The notes beneath the pieces are model-generated. The model was given only the letters and a program-made list of their open reading frames with translations, did not search any database and was not told where the DNA came from. A stretch of 64,000 nucleotides of DNA from Lactococcus termiticola (lineage in GTDB: Bacteria > Bacillota > Bacilli > Lactobacillales > Streptococcaceae), in contig NZ_BFFO01000003.1 of NCBI RefSeq assembly GCF_003116835.1, forward strand, positions 124,001 through 188,000, written 5' to 3'. The translations under genes and the position numbers were made by a program. Shown in pieces: positions 51,997-61,044 of the stretch. Numbering within the stretch: position 1 is the first letter of the stretch; each line of letters begins with the position of its first letter.

Positions 51997-53654
51997 TGGC
52001 TAACATTAACGCAAGTAAATTTCAAGAAATGATTCAGGCAGCTTCTAGCCGCCTCAATGAACAAGCAGAATACGTCAACTCGCTCAACGTCTTCCCTGTC
52101 CCAGATGGTGATACAGGAACCAACATGGGAATGACAATCACAAACGGTGCTAAAGACGTCGCTGATAAGCCTGCCAATACCGTTGGTGAGGTGGCACAAA
52201 TTCTCTCTAAAGGTCTCCTCATGGGAGCACGGGGGAATTCAGGTGTTATTCTCAGTCAAATCTTCCGCGGCTTCGCTCAATACGCCAAAACTTTTGAAGA
52301 GCTTGATGGCATCCATCTCGCTGCTGCTTTGCAATCTGGTGTCGAAGTGGCTTATAAAGCTGTCATGAAGCCCGTCGAAGGAACGATCTTGACCGTTTCT
52401 CGCGGTGCTGCTGAAATGGCTAACAAAAAGACAGATGAATCCGACGATGCCGTTGTCATCATGGAAGCTGCACTCGAAGGAGCCAAACGCGCCCTCGCTA
52501 AAACTCCTGATATGCTTCCTGTCCTCAAAGAAGTCGGCGTGGTCGACTCTGGTGGTCAAGGACTCGTTTACATCTATGAAGGTTTCCTGATGGCCTTGAA
52601 GGGCGACTTCGTTCCTGAAAGCCCTGAAGCTGCACTCGGTGCCATGGACCGGATGATCAACGTCGAGCACGAGCACAATGTCGCCAACGCTTCAACTAGC
52701 GAAATCGAATTTGGCTACTGTACTGAAATCATGGTTGAGCTCGGCGAAGGCCCTACAGCCCAACATGATTATGACCACGATACTTTCCAAGCTCATCTGG
52801 CCGGCATTGGTAATTCACTCCTTGTCGTTGACGATGATGAAATCGTCAAAGTACACGTCCACACTGAAGACCCAGGCCTTGTCATGCAAGAAGGTTTGAA
52901 ATACGGACGTCTTATCAAGGTTAAAGTCGACAACATGCGCATTCAAAACGAGGGCGTAGCTGAAAAAGAAGCCGCTTCTTCAACTTCTGAGACAAAACAA
53001 GATTGGGGCTTAATCGCCATTGCAGCCGGCGACGGTTTAGCTGAAATCTTCAAAAAAATGGGTGTCAATCACGTTGTCTCTGGCGGTCAAACCATGAATC
53101 CTTCTACAGAGGACATCCTCAAGGCCATCGACCAGGTCAACGCAGAAAAAGTCATTATTTTACCTAATAATAAAAACATCTTCATGGCAGCTAAGTCTGC
53201 GGCTGATGTGGCTGAAATCCCTGTCGAGGTCGTAGCTTCGGCTACTGTGCCTCAAGGCTTCACCGCCCTCCTCAGCTTTGACCCAGCAGCCAGCCTCGAA
53301 GACAATGCAGCCGCAATGACAGAGGCCCTGTCCGATGTTAAATCCGGTGCGATTACTCACGCTATCCGTGACACCAACGTTGATGGCATCGAGATCCATA
53401 AAAAAGATACCCTCGGCATGCTCGACAACAAAATTGTCGCTTCAACCCGCAAGCCAGCAGATGCCATCTTCGCCGTCTTTGAAAAGATGATTGACGAAGA
53501 CAGCGAAATCGCTGCGATTTACTACGGCGAAGAAGCTAAGAAGTCTAACGCTGAGAAGATTGCTAAAGAGCTCGAAAAACGCTATCCTGATTTGGAAGTG
53601 GAAGTCCATGAAGGCAAGCAGCCGGTTTATCCTTACCTCTTCTCAGTAGAATGA
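51996..53654 (+). CDS. fakA: Fatty acid kinase catalytic subunit FakA (DAK2 domain)
   Basis: A 552-residue protein. The N-terminal DhaL/DAK2 domain has NVFPVPDGDTGTNMGMT, the Mg-ATP site, and LLMGARGNSGVILSQ; a middle domain and a C-terminal FakB-like domain follow. FakA phosphorylates fatty acids held by a FakB partner for phospholipid synthesis; no fakB is in the window. The start is a GTG that overlaps the asp23 stop (TAGTG). A structured repeat follows the stop codon. Confidence 0.93.
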   Translation: MANINASKFQEMIQAASSRLNEQAEYVNSLNVFPVPDGDTGTNMGMTITNGAKDVADKPANTVGEVAQILSKGLLMGARGNSGVILSQIFRGFAQYAKTFEELDGIHLAAALQSGVEVAYKAVMKPVEGTILTVSRGAAEMANKKTDESDDAVVIMEAALEGAKRALAKTPDMLPVLKEVGVVDSGGQGLVYIYEGFLMALKGDFVPESPEAALGAMDRMINVEHEHNVANASTSEIEFGYCTEIMVELGEGPTAQHDYDHDTFQAHLAGIGNSLLVVDDDEIVKVHVHTEDPGLVMQEGLKYGRLIKVKVDNMRIQNEGVAEKEAASSTSETKQDWGLIAIAAGDGLAEIFKKMGVNHVVSGGQTMNPSTEDILKAIDQVNAEKVIILPNNKNIFMAAKSAADVAEIPVEVVASATVPQGFTALLSFDPAASLEDNAAAMTEALSDVKSGAITHAIRDTNVDGIEIHKKDTLGMLDNKIVASTRKPADAIFAVFEKMIDEDSEIAAIYYGEEAKKSNAEKIAKELEKRYPDLEVEVHEGKQPVYPYLFSVE

Positions 53655-53668
53655 TACTGTCTACAAGG

Positions 53669-53810
53669 ACCGTTGCATTCCAAAAATTCTGAAATAACAC
53701 TGTGAGGCCGCAAGCAAACCTGCGGTTTCATTGCTAAAAGGCGAGCCCTTACGGTCTCGCCTTTTGCCTTGCTTCACAGTGTTATTTCAGAATTTCCTCC
53801 ATTCCACTCG
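53669..53810 (+). repeat. Structured intergenic repeat, copy 15
   Basis: The outer arms TTCTGAAATAACACTGTGA and TCACAGTGTTATTTCAGAA are 19-base perfect complements. Hairpin 1 is AAACC tgc GGTTT closed by GCAA/TTGC. Hairpin 2 is AAAAGGCGAG/CTCGCCTTTT. It lies between convergent genes. Confidence 0.88.
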
Positions 53811-53859
53811 GATCATTTTCTAAAATCTAATCCACTTTTAGTGTCCTTCCAAACACGCA

Positions 53860-54423
53860 CTAATACTTCGTAAACAAATCTCCCAAAGACTTTCTCACTT
53901 TCTCTCCTTTTGCTGCTTCTTCCTGGTAGCCAAAGGCGGCTGCCACAACAAGCTGTTCATCAGCCTGCAGGAGGTCTTGCTTGATTAAAAGTGCTTCAAT
54001 CTTAAATCGATCAAATCCTTCCATAGCGCAGGCCTGAATTCCTATCTGTCCTGCAGCCAGCAACATCTGCCCCAGAGGAATAAAGGTCTGACGGGCCAAC
54101 CAGCCATCAAGTCCTTCTTCCGTGAAAATCCCTATGGCTCCGGCCAGCCGGTCGATGTGCTCATCCCGTTCAATGCCCTTTTTGGCGATAAAGAAAATGA
54201 ACTTGTCGGCTGTCGCAAGTTGTCTGGTCATTCCGGGGGCATGGAGGGCAATCTTCTGTCTTAAGCCTGCATCATCCAGCTGGAGCAATCGCCAGAGTTG
54301 CCGTCCCTGGCTTGATACGGCCTGCTGGGCCACTGTGAGCAGGTCCTGCCAGTCTTCTTCAGGAATGGCCTCCTCCTTAAATTCTCTAATTGTTCTTGCA
54401 GCTAAAATTTTCTGAATATCCAT
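53860..54423 (-). CDS. Nitroreductase-family FMN protein
   Basis: A 187-residue protein of the nitroreductase fold: an N-terminal TIREFKEEAI with the RxxR/K-type FMN contact, AVSSQGRQLWRLL, then GAIGIFTEEGLDG and a C-terminal FGYQEEAAKGEK. It should reduce quinones, nitro compounds or similar electrophiles using NAD(P)H. It is divergent from an HxlR regulator with a cysteine near its start; the same pairing occurs as hypO-hypR and yodC-yodB in B. subtilis. AAGGAG precedes the ATG. Confidence 0.85.
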   Translation of the reverse strand: MDIQKILAARTIREFKEEAIPEEDWQDLLTVAQQAVSSQGRQLWRLLQLDDAGLRQKIALHAPGMTRQLATADKFIFFIAKKGIERDEHIDRLAGAIGIFTEEGLDGWLARQTFIPLGQMLLAAGQIGIQACAMEGFDRFKIEALLIKQDLLQADEQLVVAAAFGYQEEAAKGEKVRKSLGDLFTKY

Positions 54424-54437
54424 CTTCTTCTCCTTTA

Positions 54438-54453
54438 TGCTATAATCATAGCA
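54438..54453. promoter_or_regulatory. Palindromic operator between nitroreductase and hxlR genes
   Basis: TGCTAT AATC ATAGCA is a perfect 6-6 palindrome. TATAAT inside it (54441-54446, with TGC before) is the likely -10 for the regulator, so binding would block both promoters. Confidence 0.6.
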
Positions 54454-54493
54454 GTTTCAAAACATCAGAAAAAGAAGGGAAAAAATAGTAAGC

Positions 54494-54796
54494 ATGTCTG
54501 AAGAGCACTGTCTGGCCAGTGAAGCCATTAGCATGATTAAGGGCCGTTATTCGATTGAGATTTTAACCGCGATTTACCGGGGAAACCAGCACTACAACAG
54601 CCTGCTAAGAGAGATTCCTGGCATCAATTCTCGCATTCTCGCCTTGAGATTGCGAGAATTTGAGGATAAGGGACTCCTAACCCGGACCGTGCTTCGGGCG
54701 ACAGCTCCTTATTCAATTCGCTATGAGCTTAGAGAGAAAGCATTAGCACTCGTCCCGATCATTCAGGCCCTGAGCGATTATGCAAAAAAAGCCTAG
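54494..54796 (+). CDS. HxlR-family redox-sensing repressor
   Basis: A 100-residue winged-helix protein: the HxlR pattern KGRYSIEILTAIYRGNQHYN, then INSRILALRLREFEDKGLL. Cys6 (MSEEHC) lies in the position of the sensing cysteine of YodB and HypR, which respond to quinones, diamide or hypochlorite. It likely represses the divergent nitroreductase and itself through the palindrome between them. It ends in a bidirectional terminator shared with menA. Confidence 0.88.
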   Translation: MSEEHCLASEAISMIKGRYSIEILTAIYRGNQHYNSLLREIPGINSRILALRLREFEDKGLLTRTVLRATAPYSIRYELREKALALVPIIQALSDYAKKA

Positions 54797-54822
54797 TTCT
54801 ACAAGAGAGCTAGGCTTTTTTA
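54788..54822. terminator. Bidirectional terminator between hxlR and menA
   Basis: AAAAAAGCCTAG and CTAGGCTTTTTT flank a 12-base loop and give T-runs on both strands for two convergent genes. Confidence 0.85.
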
Positions 54823-55722
54823 GAATAGGAGGCCGATATACATCAAGACAGCCTGGACCAATGAAAAGACCATCAGGATTTTCACTGAGGAAATAAAGGT
54901 TTCCCGCTTGATTTGTACCTTCAAATAAGGCTTTGCAAACTTAATCATCAGCGGAATCAAGAGGACCATTGCCAGCATAGTCACAGGAATCAAGCCTAAG
55001 GCGACCGCTACAAAGATAGCAACAAAACTCAGGACAATCGCTGCAATCCACCAGCTCAAGGCCCCCTTACGTCCGATATAATGGACCACCGTGTAGCGAT
55101 GATTGGCCTCGTCTTCATCCAGATCGCAGGTGTTGTTGGCCAGCATTAGATTCGCAATCAAGAGGATACTTGGGGCTGCAACCAGCAGGGTCTGGCCAAT
55201 CGTCAGCCAAGACCAGCTGAAGGCTGGATAGGCTGAGATATAGACGGCGATCAAGAAAATCAAGTAGCCCATGGTAAAGCCAGAAGCGACCTCACCAACC
55301 GGCAAGCTTGAAAGTGGCTTCGGACCCGCCGCATAAAAGACACCGACAAAGTAGCAAATCAAGCCTAGCCAGAAGACCGGCCAGCCGGTCATCAAGGCAA
55401 CGACAAGACCCAGGACCAGCGAGAGGCCAAAGAAGCCAGCTAGCAAGAGTTTAATTGTCGTCAGCGAGAGATTTTCTCGGCCGATGATATTGGTGTTCTG
55501 CTTATAGTCATCCTCGTCGACCGCATTGTGATAGTCATTGTAGTTATCCCAGATGTCCACAAAGCAGTTAAATGAAAACATGGCGATAAAGTAGATGATG
55601 AGGGGCAAAATATTGACCACCCCATAGTGAAAGAGGCTGTAGGCCAGGCCCAACAAGAAGGGGAAGACACTGGCTGTCTTAGCCTTGAGCTCGATTAGCT
55701 CTGCAAATATCTTAAAATTCAT
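54820..55722 (-). CDS. menA: 1,4-dihydroxy-2-naphthoate polyprenyltransferase
   Basis: A 300-residue membrane protein of the UbiA family with about eight helices. The two acidic motifs that bind prenyl diphosphate are visible: DIWDNYNDYHN and NNTCDLDEDEANH. It attaches the polyprenyl chain in menaquinone synthesis. It lies 51 bases downstream of the polyprenyl diphosphate synthase that makes its substrate, so the two form a menaquinone operon, and the cell can probably respire when supplied with heme. Confidence 0.9.
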   Translation of the reverse strand: MNFKIFAELIELKAKTASVFPFLLGLAYSLFHYGVVNILPLIIYFIAMFSFNCFVDIWDNYNDYHNAVDEDDYKQNTNIIGRENLSLTTIKLLLAGFFGLSLVLGLVVALMTGWPVFWLGLICYFVGVFYAAGPKPLSSLPVGEVASGFTMGYLIFLIAVYISAYPAFSWSWLTIGQTLLVAAPSILLIANLMLANNTCDLDEDEANHRYTVVHYIGRKGALSWWIAAIVLSFVAIFVAVALGLIPVTMLAMVLLIPLMIKFAKPYLKVQIKRETFISSVKILMVFSLVQAVLMYIGLLF

Positions 55723-55773
55723 AGCATTCCTTATCTTATAAAAATGAAAAATGAGCCTGTGCCCATTTTGTGC

Positions 55774-56757
55774 TTAATAATTTCTTTCGAGCAAGGCTTT
55801 GACAGCCTTGATGAGTTCGTCTTTTTTCTCTGAATCCGGGAACTTCCCGATTTCTTCCAAAGCCTTGTCGGTCAGGAGCTGGGCCAGACCCAGACTCTCG
55901 TCAATCCCGCCTTCTGCCTTGACCAGGTCGGCCAGAGCCATCGCCTCAGCTTGTGTGAGTTGCTCGGGAGCCTCAAAATAAGGGGCCAGAGCTTCTGGAT
56001 TGTTTTCCCTGGCAATCAGGACAGGCAATGTGAAAATCCCCTGCCTGAAGTCGGTCAGAACTGGCTTGTTCTCTTCTTCTAAATTTGGCGTGAAATTTAA
56101 GACATCGTCATAAATCTGGAAGGCCAGACCAATTGCAAGGCCTACCTTTTTCGATGCCCGCTGGAGCTCAAAGTCACCACCTGCAAAGAAGACCCCTTGG
56201 AGGCAGGCCAACTTCAGGAGCTCTGCTGTCTTGCCCGAGATGACCTTGAGATAGCGTCGAATGCTAACCTTACTGTCAAAGCTAGACGCCATCTGATTCA
56301 GCTCACCCTGGAGGATTTTTTTCATGGCCTGGGCGTTTTGTGCCAGCATCTTTGTCTCTGCCATGCTTTCAACCAGGAGCTCAAAGAAGACCGTATAGAG
56401 GAAATCGCCGGTGTAGACGGCTGTGTCCTTGCCAAATTGGGCTTCAATGCTGGGCAAGCCACGGCGGAGGGGCGAGTCGTCGATGATGTCGTCGTGGACC
56501 AGGGTGGCCGAGTGCAAAATCTCAAGCGAGGCTGCAATCTTGAGCATTTTTTCTTCGTCTTTGTTTTGGCCCTGCGTGACCAAATCGGCAAAGAAAAAGA
56601 AGAGTGCCGGACGAATCATCTTGCCACCATTGCTGACAAAGCTGTCAACCGCAGCTTTGACATCAGGAGAGCTGATGTCAAGTCTCGTCCGCATCAAGGC
56701 CTGGACTTTTTCTAATTTTTCTTGAAGCTCAGGGTAGTCCTGCCAGTAATTGTGCAC
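55774..56757 (-). CDS. Polyprenyl diphosphate synthase, large subunit type
   Basis: A 327-residue isoprenyl synthase with the first Asp-rich motif in HDDIIDDSPLRRG and the second in QIYDDVLNF, plus GKMIRPAL near the N-terminus. It lengthens the isoprenoid chain for the menaquinone side chain; a small HepA-like partner is not in the window. The start appears to be GTG at 56757 with a weak AGAAAGA upstream. It lies upstream of menA on the same strand. Confidence 0.9.
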   Translation of the reverse strand: MHNYWQDYPELQEKLEKVQALMRTRLDISSPDVKAAVDSFVSNGGKMIRPALFFFFADLVTQGQNKDEEKMLKIAASLEILHSATLVHDDIIDDSPLRRGLPSIEAQFGKDTAVYTGDFLYTVFFELLVESMAETKMLAQNAQAMKKILQGELNQMASSFDSKVSIRRYLKVISGKTAELLKLACLQGVFFAGGDFELQRASKKVGLAIGLAFQIYDDVLNFTPNLEEENKPVLTDFRQGIFTLPVLIARENNPEALAPYFEAPEQLTQAEAMALADLVKAEGGIDESLGLAQLLTDKALEEIGKFPDSEKKDELIKAVKALLERNY

Positions 56758-56796
56758 TTTTTCTTATCTTTCTGTCTTGTTTTCTATATTTTATCA

Positions 56797-56822
56797 AAAA
56801 AAAGCTGAAATTTCAGCTTTGT
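56797..56822 (-). terminator. Terminator before the polyprenyl synthase gene
   Basis: On the minus strand AAAGCTGAAA and TTTCAGCTTT are perfect complements followed by a run of T. With copy 16 of the repeat it separates the nitroreductase from the menaquinone operon. Confidence 0.8.
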
Positions 56823-56847
56823 TGGTGTTTTTTGGGAATTACTCCTG

Positions 56848-56983
56848 CATTCGCTCCAGAATTTTCACCCCTTTGCTGTGAGGCCGCGAGCGAAGCCTAC
56901 GGCTTCCATCGCTAAATGGGGAGCCCAAGGTCTCCCCATTTGCCTATTTTCACGGCAACGGGGCAAAAATTCTTCCGCTAGGT
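56848..56983 (+). repeat. Structured intergenic repeat, copy 16
   Basis: Hairpin 1 is GAAGCC tac GGCTTC closed by GCGA/TCGC. Hairpin 2 is AAATGGGGAG/CTCCCCATTT. The outer arms AGAATTTTCACCCC and GGGGCAAAAATTCT pair with small mismatches. Confidence 0.85.
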
Positions 56984-57030
56984 CTTAATATTCCAAAGCT
57001 GAAATCCATGGAACTGGGAGATCCGAGAGT

Positions 57031-57642
57031 CTAGCGAATCTCAATGATCTCCTCTTGAGGCAGACGGTAGCTAGCAGTACCTTTATCCTCTGAGCTGCCA
57101 AAGGTAAAGATGAGCTCAGCCTTGTAGCGTTTATCGACTTCTAAGGCCTCATTTGCCACCTCAGAGCGGTCAAAGCCCATGATGATATTGCCGACGTAGC
57201 CGCGGTTGTAAATGGCGTAGGTCAGGTTCATGGCAACGAGACCGGCGTTGATGCCGAGGTAGTTTTCCTCACGGATTTCGTCAAAATCATCATAACGGCC
57301 TGGAAGAATACTGTTAAAGTAGCTGAGCATATCATCCGTCAGCTCTTCATTGCCTTGTTTTGCAATCTCTCTGGAGCGTTCGGCCAGGGCTGTGTCGCTA
57401 AAGAGGACGACGACCGCCCCTGCCGTCAGGATTTGCTGGGCGTTGCCTTCAGGGGCGAGGCTCGCCAGCTTCTTGATAGCTTCCTCAGACTCCGCAATCA
57501 CAAAATGCCAGCTCTGGATGTTATTTGCCGATGGGGCCAGACTCGCCGCTGAGATAATCTGCTTGATATCGATGGTCGGGACTTTCTTGCCATCAAAGCT
57601 CTTGACTGCGTGCCGTTCCTTGTTGAGTTTCACAAAATCCAT
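57031..57642 (-). CDS. Nitroreductase-family FMN oxidoreductase (NfsB-like)
   Basis: A 203-residue protein: RHAVKSFDGKKVP with the FMN-phosphate arginine, SLAPSANNIQSWHFVI, and NYLGINAGLVAMNLTYA. It is a full-length nitroreductase, distinct from the 187-residue one at 53.9 kb (low similarity). It reduces nitroaromatics or quinones; the natural substrate is unknown. It is transcribed alone; a structured repeat and terminator follow. Confidence 0.9.
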   Translation of the reverse strand: MDFVKLNKERHAVKSFDGKKVPTIDIKQIISAASLAPSANNIQSWHFVIAESEEAIKKLASLAPEGNAQQILTAGAVVVLFSDTALAERSREIAKQGNEELTDDMLSYFNSILPGRYDDFDEIREENYLGINAGLVAMNLTYAIYNRGYVGNIIMGFDRSEVANEALEVDKRYKAELIFTFGSSEDKGTASYRLPQEEIIEIR

Positions 57643-57807
57643 TTCATCTTCTCCTCTTTCTTTTCTAATCCTATTCTAACAAAAAACTTGGGATTAACAA
57701 ACTAAACGACCTAATTTATGGCTTAGAGGAAAGGAGAAAAGCTCCGTTTTCCTATCTGCAACTTTTTGGGACAGTTTTGGGCCTCAATGCTCCCTCAAAA
57801 CTTGTAA

Positions 57808-57838
57808 GAAAAAAGCCACCATAGCAGGTAGCTTCCCA
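57808..57838 (-). terminator. rpsD terminator
   Basis: On the minus strand AAGCTACC and GGTGGCTT pair around TGCTAT and are followed by TTTTTCTT. Confidence 0.75.
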
Positions 57839-57844
57839 AACAGA

Positions 57845-58456
57845 TTACATTTGTTTGTTGTAGTATTCAACGATAAGAGCTTCGTTGATTTCTGGGTTGA
57901 TTTCGTCGCGTTCTGGAAGACGAACCAATGAACCTTCAAGCTTTTCAGCGTCGAAGTTTACGAAGTTAGCACGACCTTTTGTAGCTTCAACAGCTTCAAG
58001 GATTGCAGGAACTTTCATTGATTTTTCACGAACTGAAATCACTTGACCAGGTTGTACACGGTATGATGGGATATCAACGCGTTTTCCATCAACGAGGATG
58101 TGACCGTGGTTTACGAATTGACGTGCTTGACGACGAGTAGTCGCAAGACCAAGACGGTAAACAACGTTATCAAGACGTTGTTCAAGCAAAGTCATGAAGT
58201 TGAAACCGACAGTTCCTTCTTTGATTTTAGTTGCTGCAACGTACAAGTTACGGAATTGTTTTTCAGAAACACCGTAAGTAAAACGAAGTTTTTGTTTTTC
58301 AGCAAGTTGCAAGCCGTATTCAGAAAGTTTTGAACGGTTGTTAGGACCGTGTTGACCAGGTACGTAGTTACGACGTGCAAGTTCTTTACCAGAACCTGTA
58401 AGTGAGATACCGTAGCGGCGTGATTGTTTCCATGATGGACCAGTGTAACGTGACAT
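57845..58456 (-). CDS. rpsD: 30S ribosomal protein S4
   Basis: A 203-residue protein of normal length starting [16 protein letters not shown], with the S4 RNA-binding domain [20 protein letters not shown]. It nucleates 30S assembly and represses its own mRNA in Firmicutes. Codon use is strongly biased and more AT-rich than the surroundings. It is monocistronic, with a leader of about 150 bases. Confidence 0.98.
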   Translation of the reverse strand: MSRYTGPSWKQSRRYGISLTGSGKELARRNYVPGQHGPNNRSKLSEYGLQLAEKQKLRFTYGVSEKQFRNLYVAATKIKEGTVGFNFMTLLEQRLDNVVYRLGLATTRRQARQFVNHGHILVDGKRVDIPSYRVQPGQVISVREKSMKVPAILEAVEATKGRANFVNFDAEKLEGSLVRLPERDEINPEINEALIVEYYNKQM

Positions 58457-58641
58457 GTTTATGTCTCCTTCAAATTTGTTTTTTGAAGAATATTACCAAC
58501 CCCGAATTCGTGCATTTTACTTTCGCCGTATAGCTTTGGTTACTCAGCTTAGTCATGCTTAACTGTAAACTGTTGACGAGCTTTCTGGTTGGAGGCTATA
58601 TTCAACTTTTCTATTCTATCAAATTTATTTAGGAATGTCAA
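58457..58641 (-). promoter_or_regulatory. rpsD promoter and long leader
   Basis: The promoter is TTGACA (58641-58636), 17-base spacer, TAGAAT (58618-58613). The following ~150-base leader is long for a single gene and is likely the S4 autoregulatory leader, known from Bacillus; I could not fit the published fold base by base. A short hairpin (TCAAAAAAC region) lies near the AAGGAG. Confidence 0.65.
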
Positions 58642-58686
58642 AGAGCTGAGCTATGGCTTACCGCCTGCTCCCCTCATCCATTGCTA

Positions 58687-59850
58687 TTACTTGACTTGAA
58701 TAAAGAGCACCTTCAGATAATCCCCCTCTGGGAAGCTATCAGCCACATGAAAATCAGCTGGCAGACTCTCCCTCTGGAAAATCTCATAGCTCACGCCCCG
58801 CTTAGCAAGTGCTGCCTTGACCATTTCCTCAAACTTCTTCGCTGAGACGTTGGCCGCATTGGTCGAGGCAATGATAATCCCTTTCTTGGCCAGGATGTCT
58901 ACGGATTCCTCAATCAGCTCGCCGTAGTTCTTGGCCACAGAAAAAGTCTTCTTGCCGTTTCTCGCAAAGCTTGGCGGATCGAGGACGATAAGCTCATAGC
59001 TAAGCTTCTTCTTTTTGGCATAGTTGAAGTAGCCAAAGACGTCCATGACATAGATTTTTTGACTGTCGGGATCAATGCCGTTAACGCTAAACTGCTCGCG
59101 GGTCTTGTCCAGCGAACGTTTGGCCAGGTCGACAGAAGTCGTCTGACTGGCTCCACCAAAGGCTGCAGCGGCCGAGAAGGCTCCAGTGTAGCTGAACATG
59201 TTGAGGAGGCTCTTGCCGGCGGCGAGGCCATTGACCAGGCTACCACGGACATTTTTCTGATCGAGGAAGATGCCAGTCATCAGGCCTTCGTTGAGATAGG
59301 TCGCATAGTTCACCCCATTTTCCATGACCAGGAGGGGCTCCGGGGCTGATTTGCCGTATAACGGGGCACTTTCAAAGTCCAAGCCAGAAAATCTGATTTT
59401 TTCATAAGCACCCAAAATCTCAGGAAAGACCTGCCGGAAGGCCTCGACAATCGCTGTCTTCTGTGCATAAATAAAGCTGTTATACCAGCTAAAGACCGCA
59501 AAGCCAGCATAGTAGTCAACCGTCAGACCTCCCAGGCCATCGCCTTCACCATTAAAAAGTCTGAAAGCCGTGGTCAACTCATCCTCAAAAAAGTTCGCCC
59601 GCAAGGCCTTGGCCTCCGCAAACTTTTCCATATAAAAGGCCTGGTCAATTTGGATATCTGCCCGGCTGAGCAGCCAGCCAGCCCCCTTGTTTTGCTTGGA
59701 GAGGTAGCCGGTCCCCAGAAAATCAGGCCCTGCATAGAGCTTGACAAAGTCGTCTTTTGGCAGGTCACTCGTCAGGTCTTCGGCCAGAATCAGCGGGTAA
59801 CCCCGCTTGAACTTCTTAATAGCTCGCTTGTTCACTTGGATTTTTTTCAT
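58687..59850 (-). CDS. 23S rRNA m5C methyltransferase, RlmI family
   Basis: A 387-residue protein: N-terminal PUA domain (NKRAIKKFKRGYPLIL), an EEHAD-like linker, and a Rossmann methyltransferase domain with LLNMFSYTGAFSAAAAFGGA (SAM site) and IVLDPPSFARNGK (catalytic DPPSF). It likely methylates a cytosine of 23S rRNA. ATG 59850 lies 6 bases after an extended -10 (TGA TAAAAT), no Shine-Dalgarno, so leaderless. It is 46 bases from trhO on the same strand. Confidence 0.9.
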   Translation of the reverse strand: MKKIQVNKRAIKKFKRGYPLILAEDLTSDLPKDDFVKLYAGPDFLGTGYLSKQNKGAGWLLSRADIQIDQAFYMEKFAEAKALRANFFEDELTTAFRLFNGEGDGLGGLTVDYYAGFAVFSWYNSFIYAQKTAIVEAFRQVFPEILGAYEKIRFSGLDFESAPLYGKSAPEPLLVMENGVNYATYLNEGLMTGIFLDQKNVRGSLVNGLAAGKSLLNMFSYTGAFSAAAAFGGASQTTSVDLAKRSLDKTREQFSVNGIDPDSQKIYVMDVFGYFNYAKKKKLSYELIVLDPPSFARNGKKTFSVAKNYGELIEESVDILAKKGIIIASTNAANVSAKKFEEMVKAALAKRGVSYEIFQRESLPADFHVADSFPEGDYLKVLFIQVK

Positions 59851-59896
59851 AGCTCTATTTTATCAGAAAAAGCCAGATTCCTTAGAATCTAGCTTT

Positions 59897-60796
59897 TTAA
59901 GCCTTCACATGGTCGTGAAGATAACATGCTTCCGTATGGTATTGCTTATGTTCATCCTTGAAGCAGTCTTCACAGACCAGCATGAGCTGGTTACAGCTCA
60001 CATCTTGGCAATTTTCAAAGTTCGACGTTGGCTTGCCGCAGTGCATGCACTTTCCGATGGTCTTTGCCTCATCTGTAAAGGTCATGACCTTGCGCTTGTC
60101 AAAGACCCGGAGGGCACCCTCCCAAAGGCCGGAGTCGCCGTATTTTTCACCGTATTTGACGATGCCGCCGTCAATCTGGTAAACATCGTCAAACCCCCGG
60201 TTTTTCATCATGACAGAGATGAGTTCACAGCGGACACCACCCGTACAGTAGGTGATGATTTTCTTGCCCTTCATATGGTCGTACTTGCCGGACTCCAGCT
60301 CACGCTCGAAGTCACGAGAGGTTTCGGTATTTGGGACAATCGCTCCCTTGAACTTGCCGACGGCAGCTTCTGGCTCATTTCGGCCATCAAAGAAGACCAC
60401 GTCATCCCCGTATTGCTCGACCATCTCGTTGACCTTTTCAGGTGAAAGGTGGACACCGCCACCAATCACGCCGGTCTCGTCGACTTGAAACTCATCCGTC
60501 GTATTGCGGAAGCCGACTAGTTCCTTACGGACCCGGACCTGCATTTTTGGAAAATCATCACGAGAGCCATCTGACCATTTAAAGACGGTCTTACGGAAGC
60601 CTTCATAGCCACGGGTCGCTTTAATATAAGCTTTCACATCTTCCAGCTCACCGCCAAGTGTGCCGTTGATGCCTTGTTCATTGATAAGGATACGCCCCTT
60701 AAGATTCAAGCTATCACAAAGCAGTTTTTGCCATAGCTGAATGGCTTTAGGGTCTGATATGGGTGTAAATTTATAAAATAGAATAATCTTTTGCAT
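59897..60796 (-). CDS. trhO: tRNA uridine(34) hydroxylase TrhO (rhodanese domain)
   Basis: A 299-residue protein: N-terminal acylphosphatase-like part (ILFYKFTPISDP), a rhodanese domain with active-site CTGGVRCE, and a Cys-rich C-terminus (CMHCGKP, CQDVSC, CEDC) that probably binds zinc. It makes 5-hydroxyuridine at position 34 of several tRNAs, using oxygen. ATG 60796 lies 6 bases after TGC TACTAT with no Shine-Dalgarno, the same leaderless layout as its downstream neighbour. Confidence 0.93.
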   Translation of the reverse strand: MQKIILFYKFTPISDPKAIQLWQKLLCDSLNLKGRILINEQGINGTLGGELEDVKAYIKATRGYEGFRKTVFKWSDGSRDDFPKMQVRVRKELVGFRNTTDEFQVDETGVIGGGVHLSPEKVNEMVEQYGDDVVFFDGRNEPEAAVGKFKGAIVPNTETSRDFERELESGKYDHMKGKKIITYCTGGVRCELISVMMKNRGFDDVYQIDGGIVKYGEKYGDSGLWEGALRVFDKRKVMTFTDEAKTIGKCMHCGKPTSNFENCQDVSCNQLMLVCEDCFKDEHKQYHTEACYLHDHVKA

Positions 60797-60866
60797 GTTC
60801 TCATAGTAGCACAGGCCCTAGCAGTCTGACTGCAAATTGGCTTGTTAATTATTTATCAAAGCGCCC

Positions 60867-61002
60867 AAGCGGAAGGAAAGGAAATAGGCAACATAGTGAG
60901 AATAGGTAATTCTGGAGACCTTAGGCTCCAGAATTAGGGATGGAAGCCGTTAGGCTTCGCTCCCGGCCTCACCATGTTGCCTATTTCCTGGACTGGAGCG
61001 AT
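60867..61002 (-). repeat. Structured intergenic repeat, copy 17
   Basis: The outer arms GGAAATAGGCAACAT and ATGTTGCCTATTTCC are perfect complements. Hairpin 2 is AATTCTGGAG/CTCCAGAATT. Hairpin 1 is closed by GGGA/TCCC, a further compensated variant. It lies between pgk and trhO. Confidence 0.88.
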
Positions 61003-61044
61003 TTCCAGACATAAAAAAACAGCTCAGAGAGCCATTTTCAAAAA

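Noticed and set aside
57715-57800. Another full copy of the structured repeat before rpsD's terminator
   Set aside because: Two hairpins (AGGAAA/TTTTCCT and AGTTTTG/CAAAACT) are present, but the family end motifs and conserved loops are missing, so I could not support it as a member.
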